NCBI RefSeq assembly: GCF_014641455.1
Contig: NZ_BMHT01000004.1
Coordinates: forward strand, 30,025-94,024
DNA from: Hymenobacter cavernae
GTDB lineage: Bacteria > Bacteroidota > Bacteroidia > Cytophagales > Hymenobacteraceae
DNA: 64,000 nucleotides
Direction: 5' to 3'
Shown here: positions 51,529-59,775 of the stretch, one piece after another
Layout of the letters: each line of letters starts with the position of its first letter
Position numbering within the stretch: the stretch's first letter is position 1
Notes under the pieces: generated by a model
Told to the model about the DNA's origin: nothing
Seen by the model: only the letters and a program-made list of their open reading frames with translations
The model's database searches: none
Program-made: the position numbers and the translations under genes

Positions 51529-52803
51529 ATGAAAATCACAGTCTTGCACACCAGTGGTAATAGCAATGTAAGAGCGATTCTTACTGCATTGGCACAGGCT
51601 AATATGCTGGCAGAATTTAATACCACGATAGCCATAAATTCAGCGGCGAGGTGGCTCCGATTGATGCCAGGGCAAATACGTAGCGAGTGTTTACGGCGTA
51701 GCTTTACCGTACCTGCTGAACAAATGTGGGCGCATCCAATGCGGGAGTTAGCTCACATGATGTTGCCGCGAATAGGACTAAAATGGTTTGTGCGACACGA
51801 GCTAGGATGGGCAAGCTGGGACGCCGTGCACCGAAGTTTTGATGCCGCTGCCGCCAGGCGCCTCGCCCAGCAGGTAAGAAAAAACCAGGTAGGGGCAGTC
51901 TATGCCTATGAGGATGCGGCGCTGGCTACCTTCACACGAGCAAAAGCACTTGGGCTGAAATGTATTTATGATTTGCCGATTGCCTACTGGGAAACGGCGC
52001 GCGCGCTTATGCTGGAAGAAGCTGAACGCCAACCTGATTGGGCTTGTACGCTGGGGGGAGGTATTCATGATTCGGCGGCGAAGCTGGAACGCAAGGAGCG
52101 GGAACTGGAGCTAGCCGATGTGGTAATAGGACCCGGGCAATTTGTAATTGACTCGCTACCAGCGTGGGCGCGCGGCAAACAATTAATTTCAGCTCCGTTT
52201 GGCTCGCCGACCCGCAGTGCTGACCTGGCACCGGCGACAGAAAAGGACACGCAGAACTCCCGGCGGCCACTCCGCGTCCTGTTTGTGGGAGGCATGAGCC
52301 AGCGCAAAGGGCTAGGCGATTTGCTCGCGGCCGTACGCTTGCTAAACCGGTCTGATCTGGAACTTGTAGTGATGGGTATTCCGATGACGATGGTTCCTAT
52401 GGAGTTTTATCGGAATCAGTTCAGTCAGGCTCCGAATGTTCGCTATGAGCCGAGCCGTCCGCACGCGCAGGTATTGGAGTTTATGCGGACCTGTGATGTG
52501 TTCTGTTTACCCTCTATCGTGGAGGGGCGGGCTTTGGTGATGCAAGAGGCTATGAGTCAAGGCTTGCCGCTTATCATAACGCCCAATACCGGTGGCAGCG
52601 ACCTGATCCAGGAAGGTGTTACTGGCTTTTTAGTGCCTATCCGCTCGCCCGAAGCCATTGCCGAAAAGATCGAATGGTTTCTCGATAATCGTTCGGCTAT
52701 TCCGGAAATGGGCCGCTTCGCCCAGCTACATGCTGCCCGCTATACCTGGGAAAGCTACAGCAACCATATTGTACATGCGCTGGCAGATTACTTAGCGGTC
52801 TAA
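51529..52803 (+). CDS. GT4-family glycosyltransferase
   Basis: 424 residues from ATG 51529 (MKITVLHTSGNSNVRA), ten codons inside a longer open frame. GT-B fold, family GT4: N-terminal acceptor domain, then RVLFVGGMSQRKGLGDLLAAVRLL, and the donor site VFCLPSIVEGRALVMQEAMSQGLPLIITPNTGGSDLI with the acidic EGRALVMQE motif in the EX7E position. VTGFLVPIRSPEAIAEKI follows. It adds a sugar to a lipid-linked glycan at the cytoplasmic face of the membrane. The substrate is not predictable. Confidence 0.92.
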   Translation: MKITVLHTSGNSNVRAILTALAQANMLAEFNTTIAINSAARWLRLMPGQIRSECLRRSFTVPAEQMWAHPMRELAHMMLPRIGLKWFVRHELGWASWDAVHRSFDAAAARRLAQQVRKNQVGAVYAYEDAALATFTRAKALGLKCIYDLPIAYWETARALMLEEAERQPDWACTLGGGIHDSAAKLERKERELELADVVIGPGQFVIDSLPAWARGKQLISAPFGSPTRSADLAPATEKDTQNSRRPLRVLFVGGMSQRKGLGDLLAAVRLLNRSDLELVVMGIPMTMVPMEFYRNQFSQAPNVRYEPSRPHAQVLEFMRTCDVFCLPSIVEGRALVMQEAMSQGLPLIITPNTGGSDLIQEGVTGFLVPIRSPEAIAEKIEWFLDNRSAIPEMGRFAQLHAARYTWESYSNHIVHALADYLAV

Positions 52804-52870
52804 ATAACTGGTTCCTATTCAACGTGCTGGCTTCTGAGTGCTGGTTCTGGCTAAGTACCCGCAACCTAGG

Positions 52871-52902
52871 TTGCTATTTATCAGAATCTGACGGTCGCTT
52901 TG
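52871..52902 (+). promoter_or_regulatory. Candidate promoter before the flippase gene
   Basis: TTG (52871-52873), 21 bases, then TCGCTTTG (52895-52902; 7 of 8). It lies 29 bases before ATG 52932. Confidence 0.35.
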
Positions 52903-52931
52903 CGCCTGCATTAAAATAAAATAAAGTGCCT

Positions 52932-54479
52932 ATGTCAACAGCATCGCGCTTGGTTTCTGGAGGCATAGCATCATGGGCCCAGGTCGTAGTGATGATACTG
53001 GCCCAAATAGCCTTGGTACCCATCTATCTTTCGCACTGGAGTGTGACGATGTATGGTACATGGCTGGCCGTACAATCCTTGGCAAGCATTATCTCTTCGC
53101 TCGATTATGGGCACCACGAGTTTCTGGCTTATGAATTCCTGCGCATAGGGCGGGAGAATCGTCCTAGGTTAAGTCTGACCATCTGGTCGGGGGTGAGTAT
53201 CGGTTTACTGATCAGTGTCGCGCAGATCGTGGTGGTTTTTTTGTTTCTGGCGACGGGTGCGCTCAACGGTTTGCTCGACAAAGCACAGACGATCGATGCG
53301 GACTTGTTGCACGACGCGGGCGTGGTCTTGATGCTACAGGCTTTCGTCTGGTTGCTCAATAACAGTGTGACCGGCCTGCTATTTCGCGCCCTCGCGCCCT
53401 TCGGTTACTTTCCGCGCATGGCGTGGTGGAACCTAGGAAGCTCAGTCGTTTCGGCAATAGCGCCGGTCTTTGCGGTAATGCTAGGTGCTAAGCTGCTGGC
53501 AACCGGTTTGGTTGTGGCAGTTGCCACCACGGTGTTTAGCATACCCATCTACATCGATTTGTTCCGCTGGCTTCGGCGGGAACAAATACCATTCTGCGCG
53601 CCATCACTGCGCCTTGGCCTACGGAATTTTTTCTACTCAACGGCAGTATCAGGTAAAGGGCTCCTGGAAAATGCCCGGCAGCACGGCGTGCGCCTGGTAT
53701 TGGCGCCACTAGCCGGCGCCGCAAGCCTGACGGCTTTTTCGACCATGCGTACCGGCGCCAACATTGCGGTACAAGGCATGGGCACCGTTACGCAGCCCCT
53801 GATGCCCGATTTGATGCTCTTTCTGCATCAGCGCGACCAAATGCGCAGTGAGGCCGCCTTCAGTACCGTGTGGTTTGTGTTGGTAGCCGTGTTAGCGCCG
53901 GCAATGGTGGTGATACAGAGCTTTGTAGAGCCTTTTTATCTGCTCTGGACGCGGGGCCGTGTGCCCTTCAACCCGGCTCTTTTTGCCAGCCTTTCGCTGA
54001 CCGTGCTGGTGTATGCCTTGGCTCAGCCCGCAATAGCCGTAGTAAGAGGGAATAATTTGCTCCGGCCACAGCTGTTTCTCTCGGCTTTGGCTGCCGTTGT
54101 GGTAGTCGGGGGCATTTATCTGCTCGTGCCCAACCTAGGTATTTTGGGGGGCGGAGTGGCGCTTGCGACTGCTGAAGTTGTTGCGGCCGTTGGCTACCAA
54201 ATTGTAGCGCACCGCTGGTTACGCCGCAACGAGCTGAAATGGCCTAAACAGTATTCCTTTATTGCGACTACCTCCGTGCTGATTGCCGCACTAGCCATGG
54301 GCGCTCTGGTGCTATCACCGCAGGCAAGGTTTATTATTTTGCCTGTTGCCTTATTGCTGCTACTAGGAAATTGCTGGCAATACTGGCGGCTGTTGCCTGC
54401 CCTCATTCGGCAACACGTTGTTCGGATAGTAGGAAGCTTTCCCGGCGTGAGGAAATTATACGCATTCGGGAAATTGTGA
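52932..54479 (+). CDS. Polysaccharide/lipid-linked oligosaccharide flippase (MOP superfamily, Wzx-like)
   Basis: 515 residues from ATG 52932 (MSTASRLVSGGIASWAQ). About 12-14 transmembrane segments and a basic loop (RWLRREQIPF). The N-terminal SGGIASWAQVVVMILAQIALVPIYLSHWS is the common start of the PST/Wzx type, where the protein carries undecaprenyl-linked repeat units across the inner membrane. The neighbours, two glycosyltransferases upstream and a polymerase-like gene 31 bases downstream, fit a Wzx/Wzy-type pathway. Confidence 0.9.
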   Translation: MSTASRLVSGGIASWAQVVVMILAQIALVPIYLSHWSVTMYGTWLAVQSLASIISSLDYGHHEFLAYEFLRIGRENRPRLSLTIWSGVSIGLLISVAQIVVVFLFLATGALNGLLDKAQTIDADLLHDAGVVLMLQAFVWLLNNSVTGLLFRALAPFGYFPRMAWWNLGSSVVSAIAPVFAVMLGAKLLATGLVVAVATTVFSIPIYIDLFRWLRREQIPFCAPSLRLGLRNFFYSTAVSGKGLLENARQHGVRLVLAPLAGAASLTAFSTMRTGANIAVQGMGTVTQPLMPDLMLFLHQRDQMRSEAAFSTVWFVLVAVLAPAMVVIQSFVEPFYLLWTRGRVPFNPALFASLSLTVLVYALAQPAIAVVRGNNLLRPQLFLSALAAVVVVGGIYLLVPNLGILGGGVALATAEVVAAVGYQIVAHRWLRRNELKWPKQYSFIATTSVLIAALAMGALVLSPQARFIILPVALLLLLGNCWQYWRLLPALIRQHVVRIVGSFPGVRKLYAFGKL

Positions 54480-54510
54480 ACCGGGTTTATTTTTCCTTGA
54501 TTAGAAAATA

Positions 54511-56226
54511 ATGCAGCGCACGTCTTTGCTTAAGGGTAACTATTTGATTAATCATGCCAAGTACAAGGTGTGGTTTGCTCAAATGAATGATAATAAATTT
54601 ATTGACTTAGTTATTAGTCGTTCATGGATGGCTATGTTTGTAGCAATCATTTATCAGAGTGCCTACTTTCCGGATTTATCTAATTTATTTGCAATCGGGT
54701 GTATTGTATTTGTTTGGTTTATTTTTACAAAATTATTTTTTCGTGCGGGGTTAATACGAGAGTACCCTTTGTCTTTTTTTATGATACTATGCTTTGTGGT
54801 TACGCAATTTTGCTTTCCACTTCTTTTTACGTCGCTAGAACAACATCCCGTCGTATTTAACCTGGTGCTTCCTTATCAGGTATTTTTTCATTCGACTGCT
54901 GCTTTTATTGTATTGCTTCTAACGCACGCCTTATACCGAACCTGGTTCAAGCAAACCACGAGAAATACTCCCCGTTTGTTTATTAAATTGGGCTTCTTCG
55001 ACGTGCCCGCCGATTTGCAATTATGGCTGATGGGAGTAGTTGGACTTGCCGCTACTTTCTATGCTTATCTTTATTCTCCGGCTTCTATTGCTTGGCAGGT
55101 AGGAGGAGCGTCGGCCGGTGACAAAGCTGTGCAGGCATTACTACCTTTTTCTTACGCACCTTTTTATATCCCATTTAGTCGCCTATATGGCAAAACCAAA
55201 CCATCGTCTGGCAGCTTAGTGCCTATGTTGGTCGCATACACCCTGCTGCTTTTTATCATCAGCATTGCCCGAAACAACCGTTCTGGATTTATGGTTGGTT
55301 TCTCCTCGGCCGGATTCACTTATGCGCTAGGTTTGCTGCTCGGAACTTATAAGATAAAGTTCTTCACGCTTCGGAATTGCTTTATTGCCTTGAGCCTAGG
55401 TTATCTTCTCACGGGACCGATGGCAGATATTGGTACTGCTATGGTTATCGTGCGCGGACAACGCTACGATCTACCTTATTCGGAATTGATAGCAGAAACT
55501 TTTCAAGTTTTCAGCGATAAGCAGGCTATCCAGCACTACCGGCTCCTCGATACCGAAGAAGCTGACCCAAATGGATGGGACGAACGGTATTTAAAAAATA
55601 TATTCCTTTCTAGGTTCTGTAATATAAAATACAACGATAATAGCTTGGTACAAGCAGAAAAGATTTGGGAGTATAATCCTGCTATGTTGAAATTCTCAAT
55701 AGATTACGTTTGGGCTGTCTTTCCCCAGCCAGTTTTGAATATACTTGGGATGACAGAAATAGATAAGGTTAAGCTCAAAGGAATTTCTTTTGGCGATTAT
55801 TTATATTATACGGCCGGAGCTCCGTCAGAAGTGCTCGGTGGTTATAGGTTAGGCCACTTTGCTGGTACGGGCATGGCGAGCTTTGGGTGGTGGTATCTGC
55901 TGCTGTTCGGTGTTGGTATGCTGCCGGTTTTCTTTTTGATTGATAAGTTCTGCATGGCTATGCCCGCATCTGCCACGCCGCAGGAAAAGAATTCAACCGG
56001 TACTCAACTTCGCTTTAGTCTGTGTGGGTTGCTGATATTAGATTACATCTTTCATTTTATGCAACCTGAAACCGTGCTGTTCTTTACCAATTTCTTATTG
56101 CGTGATTGGCTCCAGCAGGTTTTTCTATACTTCGTGATGTACCAATTTACGCGCGTAATTGTCTGGCTGGTTTCCGGCAATGCTGCAAAACCTAGCCTAC
56201 CAAGGTTCCATTCCTTATCTCGGTAA
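54511..56226 (+). CDS. O-antigen polymerase-like membrane protein (Wzy-like)
   Basis: 571 residues from ATG 54511. About 11-12 transmembrane segments with one long periplasmic loop (about 325-450) containing charged and aromatic residues (IVRGQRYDLPYSEL, KAIQHYRLLDTEEADPNGWDERYL-like, GAPSEVLGGYRLGHFAGTGM). Wzy proteins have little sequence conservation; the plan, size and place just after the flippase gene are the main evidence. It would link repeat units in the periplasm. Distinctly AT-rich at its start. The terminator directly after begins within the stop codon. Confidence 0.78.
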   Translation: MQRTSLLKGNYLINHAKYKVWFAQMNDNKFIDLVISRSWMAMFVAIIYQSAYFPDLSNLFAIGCIVFVWFIFTKLFFRAGLIREYPLSFFMILCFVVTQFCFPLLFTSLEQHPVVFNLVLPYQVFFHSTAAFIVLLLTHALYRTWFKQTTRNTPRLFIKLGFFDVPADLQLWLMGVVGLAATFYAYLYSPASIAWQVGGASAGDKAVQALLPFSYAPFYIPFSRLYGKTKPSSGSLVPMLVAYTLLLFIISIARNNRSGFMVGFSSAGFTYALGLLLGTYKIKFFTLRNCFIALSLGYLLTGPMADIGTAMVIVRGQRYDLPYSELIAETFQVFSDKQAIQHYRLLDTEEADPNGWDERYLKNIFLSRFCNIKYNDNSLVQAEKIWEYNPAMLKFSIDYVWAVFPQPVLNILGMTEIDKVKLKGISFGDYLYYTAGAPSEVLGGYRLGHFAGTGMASFGWWYLLLFGVGMLPVFFLIDKFCMAMPASATPQEKNSTGTQLRFSLCGLLILDYIFHFMQPETVLFFTNFLLRDWLQQVFLYFVMYQFTRVIVWLVSGNAAKPSLPRFHSLSR

Positions 56227-56255
56227 AAACTACAGAGCGGCCCTCTGTAGTTTTT
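56225..56255 (+). terminator. Terminator of the polysaccharide cluster
   Basis: AAAAACTACAGAG and CTCTGTAGTTTTT form a 13-bp stem with a five-base loop. The stem begins inside the TAA stop of the preceding gene. Confidence 0.92.
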
Positions 56256-56269
56256 AATTCTAAGCAACG

Positions 56270-56350
56270 TTGCACTCCGAGCTTGGTGGAAAATTCGGGT
56301 GAGCATCAGCAGGGAATGAACTCAGATTCCTCGCTTTGCTCGGAATGGCC
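56270..56350. repeat. Degenerate GTCATTCCGAGC-type repeat
   Basis: CACTCCGAGCTTGG..AATTCGG and CAGATTCCTCGC..GCTCGGAATGG resemble the repeat at 24761 but with more mismatches. Confidence 0.55.
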
Positions 56351-56439
56351 AGGATCTACTTGTTCTACCGGTACTATGCACGCCAAGGCAGGTGTGGCTT
56401 CCTGTTCGAGGCTGCGTATCGTATGGAGAGTTGGGGCCA

Positions 56440-56637
56440 CAGGCCTGTATGAATAGTACACGGCTGTCCAGTGAGGAAACTGATCGGGTAGCGCCCGCCA
56501 TTGGCAGCCCGTGCGACACACGTAGAGCAAGGCATTGAACACCTGACGCAAACACAAACGTCGTTTGCGTTGCACCGGCAGCAGTAAGCTGATACCTTGC
56601 CACTGGAAGTCAGTAGGGGTTGATAGCCCTCAATCAT
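56440..56637 (-). pseudogene. IS5-type transposase remnant (DUF4096 N-terminal region), frameshifted and truncated
   Basis: Read from ATG 56637 on the minus strand: MIEGYQP, then a one-base loss shifts the frame to TDFQWQGISLLLP, RKRRLCLRQVFNALLYVCRT and GCQWRALPDQFPHWTAVYYS. This is the N-terminal transposase domain of the IS5/IS427 group (YxxLTDxQW..LLP..R..NALLY..RTGCQWRxLP..FPxWxxVYY). The match breaks at about 56440, and no DDE catalytic region follows. It is a dead fragment. Confidence 0.8.
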
Positions 56638-56774
56638 AGTGTCAGCGGAACCTGGAAATTCTACTGGTAACTTACTGACTCGTTGCTGCTTTACGTCTCG
56701 TCTAATTTCCCCAACATGCTCTCAAGCAGGCGGAACTGTGGGTTATGTGAGTATCAGGTGAATTTGTCAACATT

Positions 56775-56826
56775 ACTTATAACCAAGAAAGCGACCTTGT
56801 CTAAGGTCGCTTTCTTGGTTATAAGT
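56775..56826. terminator. Perfect 24-bp hairpin terminator
   Basis: ACTTATAACCAAGAAAGCGA plus CCTT pairs base for base with its complement across the loop GTCT. It lies 15 bases after the stop of the minus-strand T9SS gene at 56842. Confidence 0.92.
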
Positions 56827-56841
56827 AACAGGTAAGCTAGG

Positions 56842-59247
56842 CTACTGCTTTATTACGCGCAAGGTTTGCGGCCCTTGCAAAGTCTGGATACGAAGCAGGT
56901 ACACACCGGCCGACTGGGAGCTTAAGTCTAAGGTAAGATATTGCAGACCAGCACTCACTGGCTTCGCAAAAGAAAGCACTTCGGTGCCCAGCATATTGGT
57001 AACCGTACCACGAACTGTAGAGGCTTCAGTAGCGCTTAGCGTCACGACGATTGGGCCGTTGCTAGGGTTGGGAACTGCGGTAATGGACACAGCCGCAGCG
57101 CTACCATTTACAGCAACAACTGGTGAGTAGACAGAGGTGCCGTCCCGGTCTACTTGGCGTAGACGATAATAAGCCGTTACGGCTGCTGGATGTCGGTCCT
57201 GTAGCGAATAGGAGTGAGTTGCCGAACTTGTACCAGTACCCGCTACTGTACCAATTACATTGAATGTCTGGCCATTTAGGCTACGCTCCAAGTCAAAGTA
57301 GTCGTTGTTTTTCTCGCTAGCCGTAGCCCATGTGCAGTTAACGACTCCGCCCACTCGGTTCGCATTAAAGGAAATCAGCTCCACCGGCAGCGGCTGGGAC
57401 ATATCTGACGATACACTGAAAGGCGAAAAGCTTGTGATATTAGAGCGTAAAAGGGCGTACGTACCGGAGGCGGATGTCATTGGTACAGCACCTACTTCCG
57501 TGGCAGTACGATCCCAGAAGCCATTCCGGAAGTGGGTAATAAAAGCTTGGGTAGGATCAAAATCAGCCGTCTGATCAGTGTTCTGCCACTGCATCTTGAG
57601 GGTAAGATTGGCATCACCTTTCACTTCCTCGCTCACAAACCATGTTTTACGAACGCTCTTTGTCTCCGTAACCGGTGAGCCAATGCCCGTATCGTTCGCA
57701 TCATAGGTTGCAAACTTGCTGTCGGCTACCTGCACGGCAAACACATCCTCGGAACGAGGTGCTGATTGCTGCAAGGTAACGGGCAAATAGGCCGTAGCCG
57801 TGCCGACTGGAAATACGACTTCTGCGTTGTCGCTGAGCACGGACTGGCGCAGTTGGCCACCGTTATCAGCAATGACGTACGAATTGGCATTAGCCCCCGT
57901 CACTTTGCTTCCTTTGGTAATGGTAGCATTAAAAGCACCTAGCTTGAGCTTAGCATTGCTTAACTGCAAATCACCATTAACCAAAACGCTTCCTCCTAAG
58001 GCCTTTGGGCCCGAGCCTTCTAAGGTGAGCTTGCCGTAGCTGGCGGGCTTAATGGTGTGCGAAGCGGTGGCGCCCGCGTACACGACCGTGCTACTGGGAG
58101 CTAGCGTGCCGAAGGCCACGGGAGTGTTAGCAGCGGCATCCTCGATGCGCAAGGTCGAGCCATCGGCTATGTCTAGCGGTACGTTGAGGCCTGTGTTATC
58201 ATCGAGCAGGAGCAATCCTGGCTGTGCTGGTTTATCAGTTTGAGCAGGCGTCCCGATGATGACTTTGGAGTTTGCCCCAGTGATTCCAGCTAGGTCGGCA
58301 GCACTCACGGCTCCCGCTATGTAGTACGTCTGGTTAGGTGCATTCAGGTTGGCGGGAGCCTCACCGGAAGTGCTCTGCCAAACCAAGGAGGTCGTACCAA
58401 AAGTCTGTGCGCCAGAATTGCCGCTGCGCAAACCGCTGATGCTGCCGCCTTGGGCGAAGAACGTGCTGGTCTGAGGTCTAATTGCTAGGTCGTCGATACT
58501 AACGCCGTTGCCATTTGTGGTAGGGTTAAGGATGTAATCCCACCGGATCATAATCTCCTGACCAGGAGCAATGTTGACACCTGTTAGTGTCGTTTGCACT
58601 ACTCGACGGTTGGCCGGCGAGTTACCATCACGGTTATCAATCACGGTGCCGGTAGATGGTGCCTGAACCGTCAGTTCCGGTACCTTGGTCCATGGATCTC
58701 CTATTGCTACGGAGCTCAGGGACGCAAAATTCTCCCCTTCTACGCCACTGCTCTTGCGGTAAGAAACGTTTACGTATGCCGCGGCAGCATTCCCTGAGTT
58801 GTACCACTGCTCCATGGCATACTGAATCTCCAGGTTTTCAATCGTTTTACTGGTACCATTCTTAAGGCGTATGCCCGCGTAACCAACGCCCGTATACGTC
58901 CCGGTTTCGGCGATGCCACCAAAAGCCCGATCGGTTTCCCCAGCCTTACCAAAGTGGTAGTAATTGCCGGATTCGTTGGAGCCGTCATTGGCCGAAATCT
59001 TTGACGGATAAAACGAGCCGTTACCATACTGCGGATCAGCCTGGGCTTCTGCGTACACGCCTACCATCGAAGGAATGGACGTGGTGCCGTAGGTGAGGGG
59101 CACATCCCCCGTCATGGCATCGAAGTCCTGCGTGTAAGGAGCTAGGTTGCTATCCGTGAATACATATTGCGCCGTAGCTGGTAGCGCACTACCCAGTGAT
59201 AGAGCTAGTGAGGCAAGTGTAGAAATGCCAAAGTAAGTTTGCTTCAT
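56842..59247 (-). CDS. Secreted T9SS cargo protein, 801 aa
   Basis: ATG 59247; signal peptide cut near residue 26 (LGSALPATAQ). The N-terminal half has jelly-roll-like segments (YTQDFDAMTGDVP, NGTSKTIENLEIQYAMEQWY, QEIMIRWDYILNP, GNGVSIDDLAI) of the kind seen with lamin-tail or carbohydrate-binding domains. A middle part of strand repeats (SGEAPANLN, AATLRIEDAAAN-like) follows, then FSPFSVSSDMSQPLPVELISFNANRVGGVVNCTWATASEKNNDYFDLERS, a typical Bacteroidota stalk. It ends with the Por-type sorting domain (VPNPSNGPIVVTLS, GVYLLRIQTLQGPQTLRVIKQ), which sends the protein through the type IX system to the cell surface or outside. Substrate or function of the N-terminal part unknown. Confidence 0.88.
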   Translation of the reverse strand: MKQTYFGISTLASLALSLGSALPATAQYVFTDSNLAPYTQDFDAMTGDVPLTYGTTSIPSMVGVYAEAQADPQYGNGSFYPSKISANDGSNESGNYYHFGKAGETDRAFGGIAETGTYTGVGYAGIRLKNGTSKTIENLEIQYAMEQWYNSGNAAAAYVNVSYRKSSGVEGENFASLSSVAIGDPWTKVPELTVQAPSTGTVIDNRDGNSPANRRVVQTTLTGVNIAPGQEIMIRWDYILNPTTNGNGVSIDDLAIRPQTSTFFAQGGSISGLRSGNSGAQTFGTTSLVWQSTSGEAPANLNAPNQTYYIAGAVSAADLAGITGANSKVIIGTPAQTDKPAQPGLLLLDDNTGLNVPLDIADGSTLRIEDAAANTPVAFGTLAPSSTVVYAGATASHTIKPASYGKLTLEGSGPKALGGSVLVNGDLQLSNAKLKLGAFNATITKGSKVTGANANSYVIADNGGQLRQSVLSDNAEVVFPVGTATAYLPVTLQQSAPRSEDVFAVQVADSKFATYDANDTGIGSPVTETKSVRKTWFVSEEVKGDANLTLKMQWQNTDQTADFDPTQAFITHFRNGFWDRTATEVGAVPMTSASGTYALLRSNITSFSPFSVSSDMSQPLPVELISFNANRVGGVVNCTWATASEKNNDYFDLERSLNGQTFNVIGTVAGTGTSSATHSYSLQDRHPAAVTAYYRLRQVDRDGTSVYSPVVAVNGSAAAVSITAVPNPSNGPIVVTLSATEASTVRGTVTNMLGTEVLSFAKPVSAGLQYLTLDLSSQSAGVYLLRIQTLQGPQTLRVIKQ

Positions 59248-59775
59248 TGAGTGGAATAATGGTTGTATAATTTATGATTATTTTAATCCTAATAGCTGTT
59301 TTTAGCAGAGAATTAAGACTTGTAATGTAAAAATAAAGCTATAGGTTGAGTGTAGAAAATTCTAATTTTTAGATATTTATGAAGATCTGGGTCAAATTCA
59401 ATCCTGTACTGACATAGTGCAGACTGATTGGGTTATTTTCTTTGTTTCATGTACTACTAATCGATCCAGATATAAAGCCGGCTTCTAAAAAGCTGGGATA
59501 ATCGCCTAATACCTAGCTTTAGCCAGTATCGTACTAGGCTATTGTACCCCCAAAGCTAGGTGTAAGCACTAGTGACCATTTCTTAGCAGGTCCTACTAAG
59601 CCGACACAATGTTGAAAAAGGGAAGTATGCTGCTTTTCTTGGAAGCAGGGCGAGTTATAGCCGTGCTAATAAATGCTAAAAAGATGGTGCATACTTCCGT
59701 ACTCAAGAATAGCTGTGTCTGCTGCTACGTACCAGCTTCCTCCCTTAGCCCCAATGGATTAAGGCAGTAAGTGAG
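59248..59775. other. 528-bp AT-rich gap between two T9SS genes
   Basis: Contains the promoter zone of the 59247 gene (TAGCTTTA on the minus strand near 59340, a 7 of 8 match) and CTAG-centred palindromes AGCTAGG and ACCTAGC, but no exact ACCTAGGT. No gene seen. Confidence 0.45.

Larger units (their letters stand above)
56351..56841. other. Non-coding stretch around the IS5 relic
   Basis: Apart from the relic and the terminator at 56775 I see nothing that looks like a gene here. Confidence 0.45.
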
